Shown piece after piece: positions 10,385 to 22,787 of a stretch of 64,000 bases of DNA (position 1 is its first letter; each line of letters begins with the position of its first letter). The position numbers and the translations under genes were made by a program. The notes under the pieces are model-generated. The model searched no databases, was not told the DNA's origin, and saw only the letters and a list, made by a program, of their open reading frames with translations. The stretch is taken from the NCBI GenBank assembly GCA_000442125.1, contig KE546973.1, positions 1,488,001-1,552,000 on the forward strand, given 5' to 3'. This DNA is from Opeltia flavorubescens. Its lineage: Eukaryota; Ascomycota; Lecanoromycetes; Teloschistales; Teloschistaceae.

Positions 10385-11587
10385 TCACGTCACTTTCCAG
10401 ATCTTCACTTCTCCATCATCACCGGTCGTTACAATAATTTCCTGTTGTGAGCCATCAACTTTCGCTTTAGCCCAGGCAACATGATTGATTTCGAAGACTC
10501 CATGAGCACAGTCATACTCCGCAACTACTTGCCAACTCCATGACTCTTGCTTTTGCGGTTGTGAATCTTGCAACGACTCTTCAGTAGATTGGTGGTCATC
10601 TTTGGCGGGCAATGCTTCCTCTGCAGTACCGTTGGGCTCGGCTCCGGCAGCTTCATAAGCAACACCGTTCATTGCTCCATTAGCAAGATTTTCGGCTAGA
10701 TGTTCTTCGTACACAACAATTTTGCCGTCACCTCCGACGCTGGCAATGCGGTGTGAATCCTTACTCCACGCCACCGAATATATCGTCCGAACGTGCCGCT
10801 TCGGTAGTTGTGTTTCCTCCACCCACTCTTCTGCGCTTGTGCTCTTAATGATGGACAGCCGAGACTGTTGCTGGCGCTCCTGATTTGGCTTCTTCTTCCA
10901 GAGCCTTATCGTGCCATCGTCGGAACAGCTCACGAAACGAGAGTCGCCCTCTGTCCTCCTACCTTGGGTTGGCTCCCAATCAACAGCCCATACGGTACTT
11001 TCGTGGCCACGGAGCACACTCACACATCCCCAATCATCAGCGTCCTCTCGCCACAACCGAATATCATCGTCATAGCTCCCACTGACCAGCAACTCTTCCT
11101 CAGGATGCCAGGCAACGCACTTGACATCTCCTTCATGTTCTTGCAGCACAGCTACAGTCTCAAAGTCATCCTCCCCAACCTCTTCCCAGATCCAGACGCT
11201 CTTGTCCCTTGAACATGTAGCCAATAGATTCCCTCCAGCAGACCATGAAACCGATTTGACCTCGGATTCGTGTCCATCCAAGACAATTGCAAAGCGCCAT
11301 TCTTCCTTATCGTCCTCATCTTGACTCCATATGCCGACACTAGCATCGAAGCTTCCAGTTGCAATGACAGGTTGGGTCTTGGTATTGGGCTTCCATGAAC
11401 ATGATCTTATGCTGCGTTTGTGCCCGCCGGAAATGGTGGAGAGAAGGCTAAAGGAGGTCAAGGAATAGATTCGGAGAGCATTTGCCGTTGCTGTGGCTAC
11501 AAGTGGAAGATCAGGATGTGGAGCAGACAACCAGGCTCTGGATGTACAGGGAGGTGTAAGAGTGCCAACAGGAACGATTGTTGCCAT
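10385..11587 (-). CDS. CIA1: cytosolic iron-sulfur assembly protein 1, WD40
   Basis: Seven-bladed WD40 propeller of the CIA targeting complex (with Cia2 and Met18/MMS19), which inserts Fe-S clusters into cytosolic and nuclear apoproteins. The gene is one uninterrupted exon of 400 aa. Blades show as repeated GH...WD-type units: GGHKRSIRSCSWKP, LDGHESEVKSVSWS, LQEHEGDVKCVAWHP and LRGHESTVWAVDWEP, each followed by a variant of the SGSxDxxIRLW strand. Fungal-type low-complexity loops occur between blades five and seven. The final blade ends GDDGEVKIWKVT at the stop. Length and blade spacing match CIAO1/Cia1, so confidence is high. Confidence 0.95.
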   Translation of the reverse strand: MATIVPVGTLTPPCTSRAWLSAPHPDLPLVATATANALRIYSLTSFSLLSTISGGHKRSIRSCSWKPNTKTQPVIATGSFDASVGIWSQDEDDKEEWRFAIVLDGHESEVKSVSWSAGGNLLATCSRDKSVWIWEEVGEDDFETVAVLQEHEGDVKCVAWHPEEELLVSGSYDDDIRLWREDADDWGCVSVLRGHESTVWAVDWEPTQGRRTEGDSRFVSCSDDGTIRLWKKKPNQERQQQSRLSIIKSTSAEEWVEETQLPKRHVRTIYSVAWSKDSHRIASVGGDGKIVVYEEHLAENLANGAMNGVAYEAAGAEPNGTAEEALPAKDDHQSTEESLQDSQPQKQESWSWQVVAEYDCAHGVFEINHVAWAKAKVDGSQQEIIVTTGDDGEVKIWKVT

Positions 11588-12153
11588 TGGTACGAGTTCT
11601 GTGAGGATGAGGAGGGATGCCGCTACCTGTTCGGTTTTGTGTCTGGTACAGTTGTATGAGTACCGATGTTGTACATGGAATCAGATCGACGGATATCCAT
11701 GAATTGAGCAAGCAGGTTGCTAAGACGACGGTATGATTTCCAAGGACGTGTAGCACGACAATTTGTTACGTCGAGTAGTAATATGAATTCGTGCGGAATG
11801 ACGGAAGGAGTGGGATGACGCACGGTCCTAGCTTGCCTAGGTACCGTGCTGCTAATTCTCAATTGAAAAACCTTCCTTCCAAGAAGATTGCCATTCAACT
11901 TTTTGTAACTATCTTACTTGGTAATCCATTGCTTCCATGAAATGCTCCAAAGGCTCGCCAATGCTATCCTGGAGTATCATCCCAATGCAACAACCAAAAG
12001 CTCCAGTAATCGCCAGACCCTACAGTGAAAGTTACAAAGACTCAATTGATATGCTACCAGCTGTAGAAGAAAGAAGAACGGGTGAGAAAACCGGGTAGTG
12101 TACAAGACCCCAAGAATCCCGGCAAATATCTCGTGAGGGCCTGCCCTTCAACG
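11588..12153. promoter_or_regulatory. spacer upstream of CIA1
   Basis: This 566-bp spacer lies between the stop of the MHYT gene and the start of CIA1, both on the minus strand. It should hold the CIA1 promoter. No gene or distinctive site seen. Confidence 0.5.
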
Positions 12154-14828
12154 CTATGAATTAATGCGGGCCCGAAAGCGCTGTTGACGCCCTTCTTCGA
12201 TAAGAAGCAACATCAACTCATCTGCGAAGGTGTCGACCTCTGTTGGAGCGACTGAGATTTCGTTATGGACCCCGAAACTCCTTGGGCCGATTTCCACGCC
12301 GCTTTCCCGTCGTTGACCCACCTCACTCACGTCAATCGAGATGTCTCTCTGCACATAGATACCGCCAAAATAATCAAGCTCCTTTCGAGCCTGACTTCCT
12401 TTTCGATGACTAGCACCATTCTCATCAACCTTCGTCTCGCCCGTTGATGGACGAAGCTCGTATTCGCTGTTTCGAACCGTGGAACTAAATGGAGACGACA
12501 AATTGGAAGTTTGCGATAGGTTTCGTGGAGTTGGTGGCTCTGAACTGGCTGGGCTGTTGATTTTGATCCCTGCTCTTGATTCTGCTAGACTGGCAAACTC
12601 CAGATGCAATTGCCTTGCGAAGGCCCCATGGTCTGGTGATTTGGGATATACATGTTGCTGAGCTCGGAAAAGCCTGGCTGAACCGAATTCGAAAATGCCA
12701 TTGAGAGGACTGCTGAAGTGTACATCAGCCATCACCCTGAACATCAACACTCGAGCTTTGCCACGATTGGTTGAGCTGCGGGTAGTTCGGCACGGTATCG
12801 AGTACATATGAGCGAGGAACCGAGCATCGTCGAATAATGGATGGTCGATTTGCGCAGCGAGGGAGCTAATTGCTTGTCTGACCAGAGACAAGAAACTGTT
12901 CTCCCCAAAAGAAGCATCACGAGCGCGGCGTTCAAGGTACAGAATACAATCCCGGGGAGTCATGTTTTGGAGCTCCATGACAAGCTCCAATTGCCACTTT
13001 TCAAGAAAGTCTGGNTTCAGCTGCACAGAGGGTAGCATGTTTCTCCTATTCTTGTTGATGAGGACACTCCATCCCTGATGATACTGTGGCCGAAGCGCGA
13101 AGCATGCAATATGAACACCAGGTTCAAGCATTGATACTTCTGTCAAAGATCGTTGGATTTGATGAAGTTGAATGGAGAGCTCTCCGACAGCAACCTCCAA
13201 ACTCTGCGCCAACGATGGCATGATATTTGTGAGCGTAGCGAAATTGAAGCCAGCAGCTTGGAAGCGTGATGCATCACGCTTCGTGACTTGTTGTACTAAG
13301 AAGAGTAACTGACCACGGCCAAAGGAAGGATGCGCCTGGCCATGTTCTAAGGAACTGGGGCTGTCCGACGGAACTTGTCTAGGAAAAAGCTTCAACTTTC
13401 GCGACTTTTCAATGGTCCCTGTGAGCATGATCGACTCGAACAAAACCCCTACATCTTCCAAAGGTTGCTGGATACTATCAGCCAGATCGCTTGCTGCCAC
13501 GCAGAAGAGTTCCTTGAACTTTGTGCCAAATTCTGCCTCCTCCAAAGTATTGAGCGTCTGGTGGTTGGAAAGCATGTCAGCAAGATCTGTTTGACTCATT
13601 GACTTGCGCTTCATTGCAGCGAGGTGGGCTTTCATTCCAGGTATCAAATCGACTACTCCTCGCCAATTGTGCGAGGCGCGATAGATCCATGCATACACTG
13701 GATGATTGGTATCGAAGATCTCATCGATGTTCTAGAGACTATAGTCAGTTCGACTTCAACGGGCAACGGGGTAATTGAATCACATACGCGCTCCATGTAT
13801 GTCTTGGCTATCTTGCGACTGGGAAGTCTTCCTTCTGGGGTCACCATCAACCTGCCTTCTTCGTCAAGGACGACTGACGCGAGTACGACCTGTTGAGCGT
13901 GGTGGGCAGAACGGGTCTTGACTCGCTGACCAATGAAGGCAAAGGTGATGAGTACGATGCAACATCCAATAGCCTAATCGGTACTGTCAGTGCTGAATTT
14001 CGGAATCTATCGAAAAGACTTACGAAGCAAAGTACGACCACGACGGTTGCCTGTCTTGTGAGTCCGTCGCCTCGTCGAGCCTTTCTTGCGTAGCGGTAGA
14101 CAGTTCCGACGGTGGCGACCCAGTGCATGCCGGATACCGAAGCAGCCAGCACCGATGCGCAAAGGGCCCTCTTCCACCAGCTGTTCGTCCATGTGGCTTT
14201 TAGATGGAAGAAAATCCAGAGAGCAATAGTCGAGGCCGAGACAGCAATGAAGGATGACCCAAGGACGTATCCCCATTTGTAACAAGCGTTGTAATTTGAT
14301 ATCCCCCCCTGGCCGAGATAATGCATACCGCATACAGCAGACCCTGTCAGAACACCAGCAATGATTATCCGTATTACCTTGACATCTTCGTCGAGGCCAA
14401 AAAGGTAGAAGGCGATGCTCAAGACACAAATCGGTAAGAAAAAGGATCCAGCGGTATATGCGGCATTGTACTGGATCTGCAGCTCCCGTTCTCCGTTCGC
14501 CATCATGATGGCTCGGTTTCCAATGTAATGCATCGACCAGATAGCCACCGCTCCCATCGAAATGGCGGCGCCAATGAGCAAATACCTGGAAAACAATTAT
14601 TTCGCTATACAGACGAATCTCCACTGGCAAAGTGTATGCTGGGAGAGTGGAAGAGGCGACGATGGAGCTGTTTACTTACCAGTTGTAATAGCCATGGCGC
14701 GACGTCCTTCGATGGAGAAGCTTGAGTGAAGTCCAGCAGCCAACAAAGCTGACAAGGTATGATAAGACAATGTAGCCAGGATTATATGAACGACCGATGA
14801 TTTCGCCTTGCATCCGATCCAAGTCCAT
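12154..14828 (-). CDS. MHYT-domain membrane signalling protein
   Basis: Seven-helix MHYT membrane protein with a long soluble C-terminal half. Four exons, 14828-14680, 14585-14024, 13973-13788 and 13731-12154, give 824 aa. The MHYT family hallmark is seen three times: SMHYIGN (67-73), MHYLGQ (137-142) and MHWVAT (203-208). Bacterial relatives are proposed to sense redox gas through a metal, often copper, held by these Met/His residues; fungal members are uncharacterised as far as I know. The C-terminal ~520 residues carry no output domain I recognise and end in a Ser-rich, probably disordered tail with a few basic residues. One N at 13015 does not break frame. It is the most upstream of a co-oriented run with CIA1, the Cys-rich orphan and ATX1. 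Confidence 0.88.
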
Positions 14829-17790
14829 CTTGATCAATTCTGGTAGTCACCGACAAAGAATGGCCGCTCCCCAGGATGCCTGGGAAATGATTTAAAAACG
14901 GAAGGTGCAATAGCCCATAATAGCAGCACAAAAACAAAGCTTCACAACCTTGTTAGCGATTCTATGCCATGACGATGATGATAGGCAAGTAGACGAATTA
15001 AGAGGTGCAAGTAATGCCTTCTCATGACTCGTATGCTGAGTATTACATTGTGTAGACACTGACAAGTAATGGATCTGAAGACTTCATGCTTACCGTGAAC
15101 TTTTTGAGTATAGGAATCTCTCTTTGCTTCTACCACATTAGACGCCAAATGTCAATTATACGTTGTCCTTCCCTTTCATCTATCTCCTATGGTCAAGTGT
15201 TTTTTTCCTGGAAATGAGCATACACACTGATGACGAACAATCAAGGAGAGCGGTTGAAGAATCATGCAGTGCGTCGTCGCTGCATTTTGCCACGCAAGCA
15301 GGAACAAGAAGTTGTCCAAAAGACAGATAATGGTCACCTCGGCTCTCATAGGTATGGGTCTTGAGGTTCAATGGTAGTGGCTCGATAGATCTACATACTA
15401 GAGGAATAGAGCTGGCCCGGTTAAGACTTTGGCGGCTTGTGGCTGCTCCATCCTTTGGTCCCGGGGACGGCATCTATCGACTCTACCACAAGAACGCCCC
15501 GATATCATCTACCCATTCGCTAATGTGTACACACATCTGCCGTGGCGGTACGATTCTCGCCAGGGCTTAGAACCGTGATGAATCACGAAAGTGACGGTTG
15601 ACGCCGCGGCCGCCATTTCAAATCCGCGTCGGCTTTCCGCACGGTTAAGTCCCAACAACGAGGAATGAAAATTGCGAATACGTGAATCACCCTGGGAGGT
15701 CATTTGGAATGTAAATGGCTTCCGGCCGAGATATCAAAGGGCCAAATCGAACCAAACGGTACACGTACCACAAAAGTGGCTGCCAATTATCAAGTTCTTG
15801 GAGGGTTGGCCAAAGCTTACGGTTGCTTTGGGGGCGNTCCAGATGTCAGATCTGGTACGGTCCGCTTAGCTTCTCCACATGCAGGTCATTGGGCGCCAAT
15901 TCATGCACTCCATATGATCGGCAACCCAGGACCGGGAATGTCCGATAGTCTAGGCCACGACTGGACTCTCGAGATTGCGGTCATGACTTTTTAGGTTTGC
16001 TACCACACACTCTCGCTGATGTCTCGGCAATGATAGCAGTCGCTCCCCTCATATTCAAATCTGAATCTCCAAAAGGGTACACTTTTCACGGGTGAGTGCT
16101 TCCAGATGGCCACGAGTACAACGGCCATATCGTGGGTCTTGAGGAGCTTCGATCTTATGATAACGTCTGGTTTGGACCCTCTTCTTTTCCCTAATTCCTA
16201 GATTAGGTTTTGAATCCTTGTCTGGCTAGCCACTTCAGCAGCATTCGATTGCGACAAGACCAAAACGGATCTTCGAACGTACACTTCGCGCAGGTAAGAC
16301 AGGATCACGCGATACTGGCAAACAAGTTACGGATGTGACACCACAGTCCGATGCGAAGAAGGATATTCCGGCTTTTCGATACAAGATTACCCGTGAGATG
16401 AATCAAATCCAGATCTTGGAAATGTAATTGCGGTTTCTCGTCAGCTCCGTAGCGCTGTTCTGCAGAGCAAACATCGCAATCAGACCCCAATCTAAGAGCC
16501 AAAAGCCCAGCTCAACCTCAAATCGTAAAATTTACGATGAGTGTGTCATTGTATGCTATCAACTCTTATTTCCTGGCCTCACAAAGCTCTTCATTATCAC
16601 AATGTCTCTCCCAGCTCTATCAGCACCAAAGTCTAGCAAACATGCACACCTATGGCCATCGCTGTGATTTTGATGGCAGTAGTCCCGCGTTTCATAAGAC
16701 TTCTATATCTCAAGACTTCAAAAGAGATTCAAGGTAGGATACCTTGCTGAATACCGAAACAATTTTCTCTATCATGGGCGAGTGAGATCTACCACTTTTA
16801 ATGGCGAATCTACAATGTGTCTTTAGCTCCTGACTCAATGCCATTGTTCAGTACGTGCGAGACAAGATATTGATTCCTCCATGCATCAGCATTGTGGGCA
16901 AGTCGTCCACTTGTACTCCTTTCCGTTTCCGTGTTGCTTGTGTTTCCGGTTTTTAGGGCAGGCGTCGATATCTGTTCGAGCTTAGCTCAACTACTCCAGC
17001 AGAGCTAGGCAGGAAGGTGAGTTCTTTACGAATCTGATCAGATTGGAGGAAATACCTTTTTCATGGAGAAGTGGACAAAAAAGGCTATCCCGGTGTTTGA
17101 AAACATGCGTTACGATGCTTGAGCGTTGGGATTCATTCATGTTTCGAAGCACCTCTCCACCGAATGTACAGAGGAATAAGAGAGCGTACGGCCATCTTAG
17201 GGCTCTTGAGACTAGCCAGAGAAAGTGTCGGACGAGCTTTGATGGTGTTCGTTCTGGCGGCTGCTGCCTGTTGTTGGGAGAGGGTCCCTCTAACGTACAT
17301 ACTGTATAATCCCTGCATGTTGATTTTGTGAGCCTTCTGGAGACCTTGGTGGTGGTTGTCTTCCGCGGTTTGCTCTAGCCTTTGATAACAACTTTCCTCA
17401 AAGTCTTCTCTGTAGGAAGAGGTCAGCTTGTTCAGTACGGTGGAGAAGGCAGCTGTTGCACCACGACGTTATATGACAAGCTCGTTAAGCCCCTGGACTG
17501 TAAGCTTTTCGTGGCTTTCGTACCATTTGAAGCTAGGTATATTTGGCGTCGTGAAAGTGATGTTAATCGATGACATATCTACTTTGAGAGTATGTGATTG
17601 TAAAACATCTCAATTCGATACTAATGGCATAGTTTGGGGATCTGGTACTCGTATGCCGTACGGAATACCTAGGTGCAGATGAATATTCTTAGTCATGGTG
17701 CCAAGAGTCGTAGCACTGCTTGAATCATGTAATGTCGATCTCTGTTAATTAGATTTTCGAGATCAGGGTGGATCTCATCGACTGTCTGCA
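14829..17790. other. 2.96-kb gene-poor spacer
   Basis: This region lies between divergent MHYT (-) and RTT106 (+), so promoters should lie at both ends. The open frames inside are short (60-100 codons), overlap on both strands and show no family resemblance. One N lies at 15837. I searched for tRNA A/B boxes by eye without success. A non-coding RNA or an unrecognised orphan cannot be excluded. Confidence 0.6.
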
Positions 17791-19159
17791 ATGCCCGCCC
17801 AAAGGACCGCACCCCAAAACCTCTCCGCTCGAATCCAAAAGGCCCGCTCCAAATATCCCGACCTAGCCGAGCTCTTCCGCGACATTACGACCTACATCGA
17901 GGAATCCACCCTCCTTCTCCAGTCCCCAGTCAAAACTCAAAAGGATGAAGGACCCAAGGCCAAAAAGCGCAAGCTCTCGGACTCTTCCCCAACCGAGACC
18001 TTCGACTCAATTACCGACGTCTCCTTCTCTATCCCCCAACGCAAAAAACTGAAACTAGAGCTCAGCCAGCACGCCCAAAAAGGCTCTTTACGTGCTACAA
18101 ACACGGCAACCAGCTCCACAGAATTCGGGCTCCAATGGCAAAATATCGAATACTGCGTCTGTGTGCCAGTACCTGAGAAAGCCCAGCCGCAATACAACTA
18201 CTGCATCTTCCCTCGAGATGAGGAGAACGGGGAGCAGATTCTCTTCACGATTCCTGGGGGCAAAATGAAGCCGGGGGCGATAACTAGCGGGGAAGTCGTT
18301 GATCCGGAAGAATCGTACAAAGATGCTGTGACGCGGATGTTGAATAAAAGGTTGAAGAACCCGGTCGCGGAGCCCAACGAGAAGGACTTCGTGAGCCAGG
18401 TTGCGCAAGCGCATAGAAAGGGCGAAAAGGCAGTTCATGTGAAAGCATTCCGGGGGAGTAAAGATGGTAAGCCAATCTCTCTCCCTCTTCTTTCCCCATC
18501 CATCCATCCATCAAGAGCCTACGTCCTTCTTTCCCAATTCAAACCAAAGAGTCTCCATTATAACTAACACAAATCCCTATTCTCAATATCCAGGTTTCCT
18601 CTTCCTCCTTCCCCTCGGCCTCCTCTACGGCTTTAAAAAACCCCTCCTGTTTTTCCCCTTCCACACAATCAACTCCATATCCTACACCTCCATCCTGCAA
18701 CGCACCTTCAATCTCAACGTCGCCATCTTCCCAAATTCCTCCTCTCAGTCCTCCTCTACAGAACAAGAGCCGAAAGAGTACGAATTCTCCATGATCGACC
18801 AGGCCGATTTCGCCGGCATAGACGCCTACGTCCGGCGGCATGGGCTCCAGGACGCTAGCATGGCGGAACAGAGGCGCGCGAAGAGGTTGAATATTAATGG
18901 TGTTGGGAAGGGGAAAGGAGATCGGGATGGCGGAGAAGATGGAGAGGATGGGGATGGGGAGGGTGAATTGGCGAAAGCGGCCAGGGAGGTTGAGGAGATG
19001 GATGATGAGGATGAGGAGGAAGATGAGAATTTCGATCCGGGGAGTGAGGGGGAAAGTGAGGGGAGTGGGGAGAGTAGTAATGAGGAGGAGGAGGAAGATG
19101 AGCGGGGGGACGAAGGGGGAGAAGAGCTAGGGAGTGAGGCGGAGGATGCTAGTGAGTGA
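17791..19159 (+). CDS. RTT106: histone chaperone Rtt106
   Basis: Binds H3-H4, preferring H3K56-acetylated forms, and deposits them during DNA replication and in silencing; nuclear. Exons 17791-18466 and 18594-19159, with an intron carrying a TAACTAAC branch site, give 413 aa. After the splice the protein reads [17 protein letters not shown]. Diagnostic stretches are [47 protein letters not shown], and [19 protein letters not shown], which form the tandem PH domains. A KKRK-type nuclear signal sits near residue 55. The end is a long Glu/Asp-rich acidic tail (~80 residues), typical of this chaperone. Confident by motif order and length. Confidence 0.95.
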
Positions 19160-20238
19160 GTGAATGAGTGGGTAAGTGGAGTAGGAGGCTATGGGTGAGA
19201 TGATTATATGTTCAAGCATGCTTTAGATCTACACCATCTGGCTTATATAGATAGAGTCCGGTCTTTTTGATCGAACTTCTGCCTTTCGGAGACGGGACAT
19301 GTATAAAGAAACCAACCAGCGTTCTCTAACATTACACGTCGAGATTAAATTGCATATCGTAACCATTGCACATCCCAAATACTTGAAGAATCAATAAGCC
19401 TGATGATTGCCAATATCATCAGAGGCATTGATGACCTTGGAAAAGGACATAAATGCATGATAGGTGAAGTCGGCGTATCGAGATCTATCTATGTCAATGC
19501 AGCACTTCAAGGTCGCCGAAATGCTGCACCTTTCGGGAGAATTATAAAACTCGGCAACGCTTTCCAACAGCTAACATTTAAGATTTCTGTTTGCCTTGAA
19601 GGGATGCAACAATTAATGGCGTATGAGAATGACTCCACGCATCCACTTCTGTACTTGCATAACTGTGCACCACCACTTGGATCCAGGAGCATGGCAGGCA
19701 GGATTTCAATGTCGAGCTTTCCACCCCTGATGCAAGCAATGGGCGCCCCCTGATTATCGATTCCTAAACCCGGTAGATTTCCTTCTTCCCCTGTCTGATC
19801 TGAAGCTAGCAGCGCCGCGAGGGTCCAAATCCGGTCAATTGGAACCAAGATCGCACGCGGGATTGAGTTTAGGGGGATCTGGTGGCGTACACTAATTCCC
19901 CGAAGATCATCATTTGGTGTGATCGAGGCCTGTGGGGTTATTTTCGAGTCGCCATTGCTTTTGCTGACGTGGAGGATTAGAAGTAGTTCACTGATCATTA
20001 GGACGCTCGTCCGTAGAGCTTAGTTGTCAATTTGTCAACGGCAATGGACTCGGCCAGTGAAGCTTGGAGCCAACGGCTAGCTACCGGCCAGTGCAACCCG
20101 TCATCTCGTTTTTGTCATTCACTACACACACCATCCTGTGAGCTAGCTCGTCCTCCTTCTCATCACCGACCTCTGTAATTCTTTCTTCTTTCTATTTTTT
20201 TCGCCTGATTCCGTTCCTCTACCCTATGATCAAAGGAA
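19160..20238. other. 1.1-kb spacer, no supported gene
   Basis: Between RTT106 and the disordered-protein gene. A 163-codon ATG frame lies on the minus strand (19998-19507). It has no recognisable domain or second supporting signal, so I do not call it. A pyrimidine-rich stretch from about 20145 to 20225 probably marks the promoter or leader of the next gene. Confidence 0.55.
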
Positions 20239-21408
20239 ATGCCAAACAAATACTCTCATGCTTTCGTCCTATCCCGCTATGAAGCCCGAGGCTTCATCTC
20301 TCCTTATCAATCATTCCATTCGCCCGATGATTCTGAATATCAATTGAGCATTCCAAGTACCGATGGTGCTGCCAGTCCGCCCCTTACTGCAGTCCCAGTA
20401 CTTTCTTCGGACTCCTCAACCGCGTCTTCAAATTCAAGCTTGGGCGACCCTCCTACCAGACCAATCCATAGCGCATCTTCGTCCGTAGTCACCGAGATCT
20501 ATGCGCCTCAGAGTCCCGCGCAGAGCCCACCGTCGAGTCCAATTGCGCCTTTCGACAAGGCGCCAGCAATTCAGCAAGAGGAAGAAGAAGAGGACTTCTC
20601 ATTGTCTTCGCCTCGCAACGAACCCGCTCCCTCTGAACCACCACCCTTCGAACCACTACGTCCACCTTCCCGCTTCTCTTCCTACCACAATTTCTCTGCC
20701 TTCTTCAACCCCCCGCCAGCGCCAGAGCGCCGCAAAAGACCATCCCGCAAATACGACCGCAACCCACCGCCTGGCCGATCACGCAAAACTTCTCTCACCT
20801 CTACCCACGAACCCGAGCCTGCATCTTCCCGACGTAGTTCTATATCAGTCAGAAGCTATAACTCGAAAGGCTACACCCCCCACAAACGCCTCGAATCGAC
20901 CTTTGACACAGAGTCCCTCGATTCGCTACATTTATCTAGAGAAGATGGAGGAAGGGTAAAATCAGAACGCAAATGCTCTCCAAACATGGATGTTCTGCCG
21001 TGGGAATACGATTCTTCGCAATCGTCTGAGTTGGCTGCGCGGCACATGCCTGAGTTTTCGGACCACGACCCTAGAGACACGCAGCCACACCCGGATGGTG
21101 ACGCTTCAATCATCCCTTCCGCAGCGCGCCGTTCGTCCACGTCCCACCCTTCTCGCACCACCGAAAGTTCATCTCACTACTATAATAATCACGAACCCAT
21201 GCCCTCTGATGACGACTTCACACTAGGTACAGATCCCCTGCCTTCATATCTCGAGCATCAACTTTGCTCGCCTGCTGCAGCGAGAACTCTTTCGAGATCC
21301 TCGTCCTATGATTCGGTTGCTCCGCCGCCTATTAGGATCACACCGAGGACTGTCATTCTTCCGACGAGATCGAATTCGAAAAGGGCGTGGGGGAGGGAAA
21401 AGGGGTAA
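20239..21408 (+). CDS. Ser/Pro-rich, probably disordered protein
   Basis: A single exon of 389 aa with no recognised domain. Composition is dominated by Ser, Pro, Arg and Glu, with many SP and RxxS sites (SPPSSP, RRSSIS, SRKTSLTS), which suggests a phosphorylated, unstructured regulatory or scaffold protein. The only ordered-looking part is the N-terminus, MPNKYSHAFVLSRYEARGF. The frame is open for 1.17 kb in GC-rich sequence, and the ATG follows an AAA context after a pyrimidine-rich leader, so a real gene is likely. There is no signal peptide or membrane segment. Confidence 0.7.
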   Translation: MPNKYSHAFVLSRYEARGFISPYQSFHSPDDSEYQLSIPSTDGAASPPLTAVPVLSSDSSTASSNSSLGDPPTRPIHSASSSVVTEIYAPQSPAQSPPSSPIAPFDKAPAIQQEEEEEDFSLSSPRNEPAPSEPPPFEPLRPPSRFSSYHNFSAFFNPPPAPERRKRPSRKYDRNPPPGRSRKTSLTSTHEPEPASSRRSSISVRSYNSKGYTPHKRLESTFDTESLDSLHLSREDGGRVKSERKCSPNMDVLPWEYDSSQSSELAARHMPEFSDHDPRDTQPHPDGDASIIPSAARRSSTSHPSRTTESSSHYYNNHEPMPSDDDFTLGTDPLPSYLEHQLCSPAAARTLSRSSSYDSVAPPPIRITPRTVILPTRSNSKRAWGREKG

Positions 21409-21856
21409 TTTGGAGGAGGGTATGGGTGGGGTGATGCATAAGGAGGGAAGAGGCGAGACAAGAAAAGAGATTAGTGATCGACAGGGAGCGGACGGCAGTG
21501 GTAGGGGGTTGGTTGGTGCGTTTGTGGGTCAGCAAGGGGAGCCGGCGCATTGAGAGGTACAACTGAAGCGACGTATTGCAATGGGATATGCAAACGGGAA
21601 AAACTTGCCGTTAATTTCAGTAAAAGTCATGAAAACCCTCCGAGCAACTTAGCAAAATATACCTATCTTCGCTTTGCTTAAGCTGGCTCACCTCATCAGA
21701 TCTAATCACGATAAAGAATGGGAGGCCGGACAGGCATTCCACCGCTTATAGATGTATCCCAAATGCCAAAAAAATTTACCCCCCCCCCAAAACACAATAT
21801 ATATATTCACCTCGATACCATTCTTAACCCCTTCCTCTGGCATCATCATGGAGAAG

Positions 21857-21891
21857 GAAAAGAAGAAGAAGAAGAAGAAGAAGAAGAAGAT
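21857..21891 (+). repeat. (GAA)n microsatellite
   Basis: About ten uninterrupted AAG/GAA triplets followed by GATACG. It lies in a non-coding spacer. Confidence 0.9.
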
Positions 21892-22748
21892 ACGTTTTCC
21901 TCAGGGGGGGAAAGAGGGTGTGGAGTCCAACTTCGCATTCTTTCCCCCCCACAACAATGACTCGAAACAAGAATCGAATAGAGAACAGATGTCACGGACC
22001 ATATATATCTCTCCCCATTCTTAAAAAAAAAAAACCTCCTAAATACTCTCCTCGCCCACAAATGCCATATACGTGAAAAATCAAAAATTTCCTTCGATCC
22101 CATCTTCCCCGTATTCTCCATGCTACGCTTTTTATTCACGAAGATTCATGTTGCGCCAACCCCCCCAATTAAGGTTTTTTCCCCCCTTTTTCTCTTTCTT
22201 ATACTTCTCTTACTGTTTACTCTTTTCTTCCTCTTCTTGGGGTTTTTGGTTAATCGAAAGGGAAACAATCGATGCTTTCCCTACGGCGAAAAAGGGGTTA
22301 CTTACCTCCACCCTTTCTTTCCCATGCTCTTCTTCCCCTTCCTTCCTTCCCTTACAAGTAAAATTTCTCCTCTCTTTCCTGCATTATTGTTACTTGTGAC
22401 TTGCGTTTGAAATATCGATCCAAAAGAGTATATACAGTGTAAGAGCCATACCGAGCTCCTCCTTTTCTATCCAGCCCCTTTTTCCATGGGCAATTCGCCA
22501 ATGGGCGGGTACAGTGCGAGAAAGCAGATATCAGAGGGGCTCCACAACAACACATTAGGATTCAATCGATGTGGTAGTGATGATAGTGATGATTGTAGCT
22601 CTAAAAGGTAGAGTAGAAAGAGTGAAAGAGGTACCTTTCTGGTATTACGATAGACACGAAGTATGAGGAGTTTGTGAAAACCTATATCCTCTGCACCCAA
22701 CATTCACTCGACGGGGATATCCTGTGTATTCGGCATCATGATTCCCCT

Positions 22749-22787
22749 CTTTCCTTCCTTGCTTCCTTCCTTCCTTCCTTCCTTCCA
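22749..22787 (+). repeat. (CTTC)n microsatellite
   Basis: About nine near-perfect TTCC units with one interruption (TTGC) in non-coding sequence. Confidence 0.9.

Noticed and set aside
14829-17790. Possible tRNA or transposon remnants in the gene-poor spacer
   Set aside because: No A/B-box pair, terminal repeat or transposase motif could be recognised by eye.
19507-19998. 163-codon ATG frame on the minus strand after RTT106
   Set aside because: No domain, no promoter-like signal and no homologue recognised; chance frames of this size are common here.
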